From an uncultured Amaricoccus sp. (lineage in GTDB: Bacteria > Pseudomonadota > Alphaproteobacteria > Rhodobacterales > Rhodobacteraceae), in NCBI RefSeq assembly GCF_937858865.1, contig NZ_CALLYO010000256.1, positions 1 to 23,639 on the forward strand: a stretch of 23,639 nucleotides of DNA. The letters run 5' to 3'. Below are positions 7,665 through 13,643 of this stretch, in pieces (the first letter of the stretch is position 1; each line of letters starts with the position of its first letter). The translations under genes were made by a program, and so were the position numbers. Below the pieces are notes generated by a model that did not search any database, was not told the origin of the DNA, and worked only from the letters and a program-made list of their open reading frames with translations.

Positions 7665-8674
7665 ATGACGCGCCCCCGGAAGATGCCCGTGGGTCTGACC
7701 AGCAGCACCACCACGAGGATGATGAAGGAGACGGCGAACTTGTAGTCGGTGCCGAGCATCTGCACCAGGCCCTCGGGCTGCCAGGCCTCGGGCAGCAGGT
7801 AGCCGAGGAAGCCCTTGTAGGCATAGGTCACCATCACCTCGGAGAAGGCGATGATGAAGCCGCCGACGATGGCGCCGAGCGGCTGGCCGACGCCGCCGAC
7901 GATGGCGGCGGCGAAGATCGGCAGCAGCAGCTGGAAGTAGGTGAAGGGCCGGAAGCTCTTGTCGAGGCCGTAGAGCGTGCCGGCGATGGTGGCGAGCGCG
8001 GCGGCGATGATCCAGGTGATGAGCACGACGCGGTCGGGGTTGATGCCGGAGAGGAGCGCGAGATCCTCGTTGTCGGAATAGGCGCGCATCGCCTTGCCGG
8101 TGCGGGTCTTCTGCAGGAACCAGAAGACGAAGGCGACCGAGACCAGCATGACGACGACGGTGATGACCTGGCTGGTGCGGATGGCGAGCCCCTCGGCGAG
8201 GCCGGTCATCTCGCGGAAGTCGCCGGCGCGGATGACGAAGCGGGCGCCGTCCTCGAAGCGCCGCTCGTCGGTGCCGATGACGAAGCGGGTGAGGGCGTTG
8301 TAGATGAACATCACCCCGACGCTGGCGATGACGAAGATGACCGGGTCGCTGCGCTGGCGGCGGTAGAAGCGGTAGACCCAGCGGTCGGTGAGAAGGACGA
8401 GGACCGCCGCGGCGAGGATGCCGACCGGCAGCGCGAGGAGCGCGGTCGGCAGGACGCCGAGGCCGATGCCGGCCGCCTGCAGCCCCCAGGTGGCGAGGAT
8501 CACCGCCGTGGTGCCGAGCGCCATCAGGTCGCCGTGGGCGAAGTTCGAGAAGCGCAGCACGGCGTAGATGAGCGTGACGCCGAGGGCGCCGAGCGCGAGC
8601 TGCGAGCCGTAGGCGATGGCGGGCACCAGCACGAAGTTCGAAAGCAGCACGAAGGCGTTGAGGAGGTTCTCCAT
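7661..8674 (-). CDS. livH: branched-chain amino acid ABC transporter permease LivH
   Basis: This 337-residue inner-membrane protein is of the BPD_transp_2 family. It carries the LivH signature segments Q-L-A-L-G-A-L-G-V-T-L-I-Y-A-V-L-R-F-S-N-F-A-H-G-D near the N-terminus, R-A-Y-S-D-N-E-D-L-A-L-L-S-G-I in the middle and G-G-V-G-Q-P-L-G-A-I-V-G-G-F near the C-terminus. The first 60 residues contain an extra hydrophobic segment, as in other alphaproteobacterial LivH proteins. It begins two bases after the livF stop and overlaps livM by four bases, so the three genes form a tight translational unit. It forms the channel with LivM. Confidence 0.93.
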   Translation of the reverse strand: MENLLNAFVLLSNFVLVPAIAYGSQLALGALGVTLIYAVLRFSNFAHGDLMALGTTAVILATWGLQAAGIGLGVLPTALLALPVGILAAAVLVLLTDRWVYRFYRRQRSDPVIFVIASVGVMFIYNALTRFVIGTDERRFEDGARFVIRAGDFREMTGLAEGLAIRTSQVITVVVMLVSVAFVFWFLQKTRTGKAMRAYSDNEDLALLSGINPDRVVLITWIIAAALATIAGTLYGLDKSFRPFTYFQLLLPIFAAAIVGGVGQPLGAIVGGFIIAFSEVMVTYAYKGFLGYLLPEAWQPEGLVQMLGTDYKFAVSFIILVVVLLVRPTGIFRGRVI

Positions 8675-8676
8675 CG

Positions 8677-9384
8677 TCAGCCCCCGAGGAAGGTGCGGCG
8701 GACCTCGGGGTCCGCGAGAAGGGCTTCGCCCGTGTCGGTGTAGCGGTTGCGCCCCTGCACCAGCACGTAGCCGTGGTCGGCGATGTTGAGCGCCTGGCGG
8801 GCGTTCTGCTCGACCATCAGGATGGCGATGCCGGTGGCGGCGACCTCGAGGATCTTGTCGAAGAGCTCGTCCATCACGATCGGCGAGACGCCGGCCGTCG
8901 GCTCGTCGAGCATGAGGAGGGTGGGCTTCGTCATCAGGGCGCGGCCGACCGCGACCTGCTGGCGCTGGCCGCCGGAGAGCTCGCCCGCCGGCTGGCGGCG
9001 CTTCTGCCTGAGGATCGGGAAGAGGGCGAAGACCTGCTCCATCGTGCCGGAGAAGTCGTCGTCGCGGATGTAGGCGCCCATCTCGAGGTTCTCCTCGACC
9101 GTCATCGAGACGAAGACGTTGGCGACCTGCGGCACGAAGCCCATGCCGGCGTGCACCCGCTCCTGCGGCGAGAGGGTGGTGATGTCGCGCCCGTCGAGCA
9201 GCACCCGCCCGGAGCGGAGCGGCAGCATGCCGAAGACCGCCTTCATCGCCGTCGACTTGCCGGCGCCGTTCGGGCCGACGATGACGGCGATCTCGCCGCG
9301 GTCGACGGCGATGGTGCAGGCATGCAGGATGTCGGGGCCGTTGCCGTAGCCCCCGGTCATCTCCTCGGCGACGAGGAAGGTCAT
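8677..9384 (-). CDS. livF: branched-chain amino acid ABC transporter ATP-binding protein LivF
   Basis: This 235-residue ABC ATPase has all active-site motifs intact: Walker A G-P-N-G-A-G-K-S-T at residues 37-45, the signature L-S-G-G-Q at 136-140, and Walker B L-L-M-L-D-E-P-T at 156-163 with the catalytic glutamate E161. The length is that of LivF, which is shorter than LivG, and the V-G-R-A-L-M and V-E-Q-N-A segments fit LivF. It lies 10 bases after livG and 2 before livH. It powers import together with LivG on the cytoplasmic face. Confidence 0.94.
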   Translation of the reverse strand: MTFLVAEEMTGGYGNGPDILHACTIAVDRGEIAVIVGPNGAGKSTAMKAVFGMLPLRSGRVLLDGRDITTLSPQERVHAGMGFVPQVANVFVSMTVEENLEMGAYIRDDDFSGTMEQVFALFPILRQKRRQPAGELSGGQRQQVAVGRALMTKPTLLMLDEPTAGVSPIVMDELFDKILEVAATGIAILMVEQNARQALNIADHGYVLVQGRNRYTDTGEALLADPEVRRTFLGG

Positions 9385-9394
9385 TGCGGCACCG

Positions 9395-10210
9395 TCATTG
9401 CGGCATCATCGGCGTGGGCGCCTTGCGGGCGCGCGCCGGCTTGTTCTTCAGGCCGCGGCCGAGATAGGCCTCGATCACCGCCTCGTTCTTCATCACCTCG
9501 TCCGGGTCGCCGATGGCGAGCAGCTTGCCCTCGGCCATGACGATGACCGGGTTGTTCATGCAGACCTTGCCGATGAAGTCCATGTCGTGCTCGACGAGGC
9601 AGAAGGTATAGCCCCGCTCGCGGTTGAGCCGGAGGATCGCCTCGCCGATGGTGCCGAGGAGCGTGCGGTTGACGCCGGCGCCCACCTCGTCGAGGAAGAC
9701 GATCTTCGGGTCGACCATCATCGTGCGGCCGAGCTCGAGCAGCTTCTTCTGCCCGCCCGAGAGGTTGCCGGCGAGCTCCTCCGCGACATGGCCGATCTCG
9801 AGGAAGTCGATCACCTCGTCGGCCTTGGCGCGCACCTCGGCCTCGCGGGCGCGCACGCTCGCCGGGCGGAACCAGGTGTCCCAGAGCACCTCGCCCGGCT
9901 GGTTCTCCGGCACCATCATCAGGTTCTCCCGCACGGTCAGCGTCGCGAACTCGTGCGCGATCTGGAAGGTCCGGAGCAGCCCCTTGTGGAACAGCTTGTG
10001 CGGCGGCAGGCCGGTGATCTCCTCGCCGTCGAGCCAGACCCGGCCCGAGGTCGGCGGGAAGAGGCCGGCGATCACGTTGAAGAGCGTGGACTTGCCGGCG
10101 CCGTTCGGGCCGATGAGCCCGGTGATCGAGCCCTTCGCGATGGTGATCGAGACGCCGTCGACGGCGCGGATGCCGCCGAAGTGCATGTGCAGATCCTCGA
10201 CACGGATCAT
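9395..10210 (-). CDS. livG: branched-chain amino acid ABC transporter ATP-binding protein LivG
   Basis: This 271-residue ABC ATPase has Walker A G-P-N-G-A-G-K-S-T at residues 34-42, the signature L-S-G-G-Q at 150-154, Walker B V-F-L-D-E at 171-175 and the switch histidine H208 in V-E-H-D-M. The residues after Walker B read V-G-A-G-V-N where most LivG proteins have P-A-A-G-L-N. The catalytic Asp-Glu pair is kept, so this is probably a harmless variant. The extra segment between Walker A and the signature (about residues 97-135) is the insertion normal for LivG. The C-terminal tail is rich in Lys/Arg/Pro. It is separated from livJ by a 50-base gap that holds a strong hairpin. Confidence 0.93.
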   Translation of the reverse strand: MIRVEDLHMHFGGIRAVDGVSITIAKGSITGLIGPNGAGKSTLFNVIAGLFPPTSGRVWLDGEEITGLPPHKLFHKGLLRTFQIAHEFATLTVRENLMMVPENQPGEVLWDTWFRPASVRAREAEVRAKADEVIDFLEIGHVAEELAGNLSGGQKKLLELGRTMMVDPKIVFLDEVGAGVNRTLLGTIGEAILRLNRERGYTFCLVEHDMDFIGKVCMNNPVIVMAEGKLLAIGDPDEVMKNEAVIEAYLGRGLKNKPARARKAPTPMMPQ

Positions 10211-10227
10211 CCCTGCCCCCCGGATGC

Positions 10228-10252
10228 GGCCGGCCCCGCGCGGGGGCCGGCC
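10228..10252 (-). promoter_or_regulatory. intercistronic hairpin between livJ and livG
   Basis: GGCCGGCCCC pairs perfectly with GGGGCCGGCC across a 5-base loop, all in the 50 bases between the livJ stop and the livG start. No T-run follows on the minus strand, so it is unlikely to be a complete terminator. Hairpins in this position are known to protect the upstream mRNA for abundant binding proteins (as in malE-malF). That role is inferred here. Confidence 0.6.
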
Positions 10253-10260
10253 TCTGTCGG

Positions 10261-11460
10261 TCAGCGGTAGCCGACGGTGTGGGGGGCGTTGTCCACGATG
10301 TCGAAGACGCGGTAGGAGCCGGCCGCCTCGCCCGGGCCGACCAGCTCGACGCCGGTCGCGCCGACATAGTCGATGTCGGTGCCGGCGGCGGCGAGTTCGA
10401 TGCCCTTGGCGAGTTCGCCGGCGTAGATCTTCTCGCCGGGGGCGTTGGCGACGTCCATCATGCGGTCGCGGATGCCGGTGCGGTCGGCGCTGCCGGCGGC
10501 GGCGATCGAGAGCGCGATGAGGGCGCCCGCGTCGTAGCTCTCCGGCACGTAGGTGCCGGTCGGGTCCATGCCGTTGGCCTGGGCGTAGGCGGCGAACTTG
10601 TCGGCCGCCTCGCCGGAGACGCCGGGCAGGGTGCCGATGACCTTGCCGTTGATCTCGTCGCCGATCTTGTCGATCAGGCTCTGGCCGTACATGCCGTCGG
10701 CGAAGAAGAAGCTCTCGAAGGCGCCCGAGTCGAGCGAGGCCTGCACGATGCCGACGCCGCCCTGGTCGACGTAGCCGAAGACCATCAGCGTCTTCGCGCC
10801 CGAGGCCTGCAGCGCCGCCACCTCGGCGGAATAGTCCGCCTTGCCGTCCTCGTGCGCGGCGGAGATCAGCACCTTGCCGCCGGCGGCCTGGAAGGCCTGG
10901 GTGAAGCTGTCGGCCAGCCCCTTGCCGTAGTCGTTGTTGGTGAAGGTGACGGCCACCTCCTCGATGCCCTGCTCCTTGACGAGCGTGGCCAGCACCTCGC
11001 CCTGGCGGGCGTCGGAGGGGGCGGTGCGGAAGAAGAAGCCGTTGTCCTCGATGGTGGTGAGCGCGGGCGAGGTCGCCGAGGGCGATACCATCACCACGCC
11101 GGCCGGGATCGCCACGTTGTTGGCGATGGCGACGGTGACGCCCGAGCAGTCGGCGCCGACGATGGCGGCGACGTTCTGCGAGCTGACCAGCTGCTGGGCG
11201 GCGGTGGTGGCGGCGGCCGAGTCGATGCAGGTCGAATCCGCCCGCACCGGGGTGAGCGTGATGCCGTTCGGCAGCTTGCCCGAGTCGGAGGCCTCCTTCA
11301 TCGCCACCTCGGCCGAGTTCGCCATGGCGGGGGTGATCGACTCGAGCGGCCCGGTGAAGCCGAGGATGATCCCGATGTTGACCGGCTCCGCCACGGCTCC
11401 GGTGGCACCGGCCGCGGCCATGACGGCGCTCGCCGCCGTCGCGAGAAGGATGCGCTTCAT
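10261..11460 (-). CDS. livJ: branched-chain amino acid ABC transporter substrate-binding protein LivJ
   Basis: This is a periplasmic solute-binding protein of the Peripla_BP_6 type with 399 residues. The signal peptide is M-K-R-I-L-L-A-T-A-A-S-A-V-M-A-A-A with a likely cut after A-V-A (residue 24). The mature start, E-P-V-N-I-G-I-I-L-G-F-T-G-P-L, is typical. C-I-D-S-A-A-A and V-G-A-D-C-S-G-V match the ligand-loop region of the family. I chose the ATG at 11460 because GGGAGA lies 8-9 bases upstream and the signal peptide starts there. An in-frame start at 11538 would add 26 residues without such a site. It is the first gene of the operon. The ligand is likely an aliphatic amino acid or amide but cannot be fixed from sequence. 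Confidence 0.93.
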   Translation of the reverse strand: MKRILLATAASAVMAAAGATGAVAEPVNIGIILGFTGPLESITPAMANSAEVAMKEASDSGKLPNGITLTPVRADSTCIDSAAATTAAQQLVSSQNVAAIVGADCSGVTVAIANNVAIPAGVVMVSPSATSPALTTIEDNGFFFRTAPSDARQGEVLATLVKEQGIEEVAVTFTNNDYGKGLADSFTQAFQAAGGKVLISAAHEDGKADYSAEVAALQASGAKTLMVFGYVDQGGVGIVQASLDSGAFESFFFADGMYGQSLIDKIGDEINGKVIGTLPGVSGEAADKFAAYAQANGMDPTGTYVPESYDAGALIALSIAAAGSADRTGIRDRMMDVANAPGEKIYAGELAKGIELAAAGTDIDYVGATGVELVGPGEAAGSYRVFDIVDNAPHTVGYR

Positions 11461-11548
11461 TTGAGAGTTCTCCCGGTTGTCCAAGTTGTTCTTTGGTCGC
11501 TTCCGCCCGCGCCGCCCGGCGGCGAGAGGCAGAATCACCTTATCGCAC

Positions 11549-11574
11549 AGTATATTTTTGCTGATTCATGGCAA
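11549..11574 (-). promoter_or_regulatory. weak candidate promoter of the liv operon
   Basis: On the minus strand TATACT (11549-11554) is a good -10 box in the only AT-rich patch upstream of livJ. The best -35, TTGCCA (11569-11574), is only 14 bases away, which is short. Three GANTC sites (11532, 11563 and 11584) fall in the same 57 bases. The 157-base gap between livJ and mrp otherwise shows nothing. Confidence 0.3.
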
Positions 11575-11617
11575 GCCGAAGCGGATTCGGCCCGGTCAAC
11601 GCGGTTAACGGACGCGC

Positions 11618-12691
11618 CTAGACCAGCCCGGCGGCGACGAGGCGGCGGGCGATCGCCATGAAGGCCTGCGCCTCGCGGCTCTCGGGATGGGCGGCGACGA
11701 CCGGCATGCCGGCATCGCCGGCAAGGCGCACCTTCAGGTCGAGCGGCACCTCGCCGAGGAAGGGAACGCCGAGCCTCTCGGCCTCGGCCCGGGCGCCGCC
11801 GTGGCCGAAGATATGCGCCTCGTGGCCGCAGTTCGGACAGATGTAGCTCGACATGTTCTCGATGTAGCCGAGCACGGGCACCCGGGTCTTGACGCACATG
11901 TCGACCGCCTTGCGCGCGTCGATCAGCGCCACGTCCTGCGGCGTCGAGACGACGAGGGCGCCGGTGATCGCATACTTCTGGCTGAGCGTGAGCTGCACGT
12001 CGCCGGTGCCGGGCGGCAGGTCGACGATCAGCGCGTCGAGATCGCCCCAGGCGACCTGGCCCATCAGCTGCTGCAGCGCCCCCTGCAGCATCGGCCCGCG
12101 CCAGATCACCGCCTCGCCCTCCTTGAGCATGAGGCCGATCGACATCAGCGTCACGCCGTGGGCGGTGAGCGGCATGATGGTCTTGCCGTCCGGTGACTTC
12201 GGCCGCTCGTCCACCCCCATCATGCGCGGCTGGCTCGGCCCGTAGATGTCGGCATCGAGCAGGCCGGCGCGCTTGCCCTCGCGGGCGAGGGCGACGGCGA
12301 GGTTGGCCGCGACGGTCGACTTGCCGACGCCGCCCTTGCCGGACGCGACGGCGATGATGCGCTTTACGCCGGGGACGTGCGCGGGGCCGCCCTGCGGCGT
12401 CGGGTGGCGGCCGATCTTGAGGCTCGGCGGCGCCTTGCCGGCGGGGCCGTGCGCGTTCAGCAGCGCCGAGACGCCGCCGACGCCGGGCAGGGCGGCCACC
12501 GCCGCCTCGGCCGCCGCGCGCGTCGGCTCGAGCGTCGGGCCCTGGGCGGGGTCGACCTCGAGCAGGAAGCTCACCCGCCCGCCCTCGACGTTGATCGCGC
12601 GCACCACGTCGGCGTCGACCACGCTGCCGCCGGTTCCCGGCATCGGCACGGCGCGGAGCGCAGCGAGAACCTCGTCACGGGTCACGGTCAT
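11618..12691 (-). CDS. mrp: Mrp/NBP35-family ATPase, iron-sulfur cluster carrier
   Basis: This 357-residue cytoplasmic P-loop ATPase transfers Fe-S clusters to target proteins. The N-terminal 90 residues resemble the MIP18/FeS_assembly_P domain (formerly DUF59). The ParA-like domain begins with the deviant Walker A G-K-G-G-V-G-K-S-T at residues 118-126. D-A-D-I-Y-G-P-S-Q-P follows near 147-155 and D-L-P-P-G-T-G-D at 224-231. The cluster-binding C-P-N-C is at C285 and C288. Length and motif order match ApbC/Mrp. The minus strand carries an unusually long purine-rich ribosome site (GGAGGAGGGAGG, about 12701-12713) 8-9 bases before the ATG, suggesting efficient translation. It lies 157 bases upstream of livJ on the same strand and is probably independent of it. 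Confidence 0.96.
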   Translation of the reverse strand: MTVTRDEVLAALRAVPMPGTGGSVVDADVVRAINVEGGRVSFLLEVDPAQGPTLEPTRAAAEAAVAALPGVGGVSALLNAHGPAGKAPPSLKIGRHPTPQGGPAHVPGVKRIIAVASGKGGVGKSTVAANLAVALAREGKRAGLLDADIYGPSQPRMMGVDERPKSPDGKTIMPLTAHGVTLMSIGLMLKEGEAVIWRGPMLQGALQQLMGQVAWGDLDALIVDLPPGTGDVQLTLSQKYAITGALVVSTPQDVALIDARKAVDMCVKTRVPVLGYIENMSSYICPNCGHEAHIFGHGGARAEAERLGVPFLGEVPLDLKVRLAGDAGMPVVAAHPESREAQAFMAIARRLVAAGLV

Positions 12692-12856
12692 CTGGTCAGC
12701 CTCCCTCCTCCTAGATCGCCGAGCGGGGCGGGAGTGGCAAGGGGGTGCGGCGACGGGATCCGGCGGGCTCCCGCGCCGGCTGGAATCAGGTTGCGGCGCA
12801 ACAAGAGGGGCGCAGCGCCGCGCCAGCGCGGGTGCGGATATGAATTTTTCGAGAGA

Positions 12857-12871
12857 TTAACAGATATTTAC
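12857..12871 (+). promoter_or_regulatory. CtrA-like motif TTAA-N7-TTAC
   Basis: The sequence matches the alphaproteobacterial CtrA site TTAA-N7-TTAA at seven of eight positions and lies in an AT-rich island about 125-140 bases upstream of the first DUF1127 gene. It may simply reflect the AT-rich patch. The 304-base gap 12692-12995 holds this motif and the promoter below and no other gene that I can support. Confidence 0.25.
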
Positions 12872-12914
12872 CAGCCATGCATGAAGCGCATGGCCGGGTT
12901 TCCGCTTCCGCGAG

Positions 12915-12942
12915 TTGCCGGTTCGGCGGGGGTGACTATATT
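12915..12942 (+). promoter_or_regulatory. candidate promoter of the DUF1127 operon
   Basis: TTGCCG at 12915-12920 and TATATT at 12937-12942 are 16 bases apart, and the -10 is preceded by C (CTATATT). A TTG ... CTATAT pattern resembles RpoH-type heat-shock promoters of Rhodobacter as well as ordinary housekeeping promoters. The start of transcription should fall near 12949, giving a leader of about 47 bases. Sigma-factor choice is inference. Confidence 0.45.
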
Positions 12943-12995
12943 GCGGTGCACATAAGGGAAACGCTCAAGACCGAACGCAACTGAAAGGACAGGAC

Positions 12996-13220
12996 ATGAC
13001 GACGGCAATCGCTGTTCGCACCGCCCGCCCGGTCCTGGCTGCCGGCGAGCGGAGGAATGACGGCATCGCTTCGCGGCTGGCCCGGGTCTGGCGGGAGTTC
13101 CGCAGCTACCGGCTGACGCTCGCGGATCTGCAGCAGCTGACGGACCGGCAGCTCACCGATGTGGGGCTGACCCGCGGCGTGCTCAAGGAGACGGCCCACC
13201 GGGCGGTCTACGGACGTTGA
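12996..13220 (+). CDS. DUF1127 family small protein, first of a tandem pair
   Basis: This 74-residue basic protein ends in a DUF1127 domain: R-E-F-R-S-Y-R-L-T-L-A-D-L-Q-Q-L-T-D-R-Q, then L-T-D-V-G-L-T-R. Short DUF1127 proteins are arginine-rich and in Rhodobacter (CcaF1) and Agrobacterium act in RNA turnover and phosphate/stress physiology. Whether this one does is inference. GGACAGGA lies just before the ATG. Its start M-T-T-A-I-A-V-R differs from the second copy, while the C-terminal halves are alike, so the pair looks like an old duplication. A strong hairpin (13222-13245) directly follows the stop codon, between the two genes. Confidence 0.88.
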   Translation: MTTAIAVRTARPVLAAGERRNDGIASRLARVWREFRSYRLTLADLQQLTDRQLTDVGLTRGVLKETAHRAVYGR

Positions 13221-13221
13221 C

Positions 13222-13245
13222 GGGGACAGGGCACGGCCCGTCCCC
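13222..13245 (+). promoter_or_regulatory. hairpin between the two DUF1127 genes
   Basis: GGGGAC and GTCCCC enclose an inner GGGC/GCCC stem with a 3-base loop and one bulged A, giving ten base pairs. It begins one base after the stop codon of the first DUF1127 gene and has no T-run. It is more likely an RNA-processing or stabilising element than a terminator. Confidence 0.5.
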
Positions 13246-13264
13246 CGGATGAAAGGATAGGAAG

Positions 13265-13486
13265 ATGGCAAGCACGGTTTTTCATGACTTCGGTCGCGCC
13301 GATCTGCGCGCGGACGTGAAGGTTCCCGGTCTCGGGGCCCGCATCGGCAAGTGGCTGGCGGACTATCGGCTCTACCGGCGCACGCTGGACGAGCTCGAGG
13401 CGCTGAGCGACCGCGAGCTCGCGGACCTCGGCCTGTCGCGGCTGCAGATCCGCGACATCGCACACGAGAGCGTCTACGCCAGCTGA
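13265..13486 (+). CDS. DUF1127 family small protein, second of a tandem pair
   Basis: This 73-residue protein has a clear C-terminal DUF1127 domain, with Y-R-L-Y-R-R-T-L-D-E-L-E-A-L-S-D-R-E and L-A-D-L-G-L-S-R-L-Q-I-R-D-I. It starts with the ATG at 13265 behind GGATAGGAAG. The N-terminal 30 residues (A-S-T-V-F-H-D-F-G-R-A-D-L-R) are unlike the first copy. It is 44 bases downstream of that gene in the same orientation and is followed directly by a CCTCCC stem-loop and an intrinsic terminator, the layout known for DUF1127-CcsR loci. The family is firm. The molecular role is not known from sequence. Confidence 0.9.
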   Translation: MASTVFHDFGRADLRADVKVPGLGARIGKWLADYRLYRRTLDELEALSDRELADLGLSRLQIRDIAHESVYAS

Positions 13487-13498
13487 GGCGGGACGCAC

Positions 13499-13544
13499 CA
13501 GGTTTCCTCCCAAACTCGGCCGGGCTCGTCCCGGCCGTTTTTTT
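13499..13544 (+). ncRNA. candidate CcsR/'cuckoo'-type small RNA with anti-Shine-Dalgarno loop
   Basis: Right after the second DUF1127 gene, GTTT (13502-13505) and AAAC (13512-13515) present CCTCCC in a loop. This is followed by a strong intrinsic terminator. In Rhodobacter sphaeroides the CcsR sRNAs, members of the 'cuckoo' RNA family, lie downstream of a DUF1127 gene, carry CCUCCUCCC loops and are released from the mRNA by processing. Position, loop and terminator fit, but the loop here is shorter (CCUCCC) and there is only one copy. The 5' end is unknown. Confidence 0.5.
13517..13544 (+). terminator. intrinsic terminator of the DUF1127 operon
   Basis: CGGCCGGG and CCCGGCCG form a perfect 8-base stem with loop CTCGT, immediately followed by seven T (13538-13544). 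This is the clearest Rho-independent terminator in the window. Confidence 0.93.
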
Positions 13545-13618
13545 GTGCCGCGGTGGGTGGCCAATCGTGAACGCGAGGTTAAGGAAAAAAATAAGTCGGC
13601 GTAATATCAATATGTTAC

Positions 13619-13641
13619 GTATAGTTTCGCGCGCGAAATCC
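13619..13641. repeat. 23-base palindrome-containing repeat, copy 1
   Basis: The core TTTCGCGCGCGAAA is a perfect 14-base palindrome. The full 23 bases reappear exactly, in inverse orientation, at 18842-18864. This copy lies between the DUF1127 operon terminator and the stop codon of uvrD (13644-13646), in the most AT-rich patch of the region. Confidence 0.75.
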
Positions 13642-13643
13642 GT

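Noticed and set aside
6132..7745. 537-codon plus-strand frame opposite livM
   Set aside because: It is low-complexity, rich in Gly/Ala/Glu/Asp/His, and has no recognisable domain. The livM frame on the other strand is clear.
12701..12713. CCTCCCTCCTCC on the plus strand as another anti-Shine-Dalgarno element
   Set aside because: It is simply the complement of the strong ribosome binding site of mrp on the minus strand.
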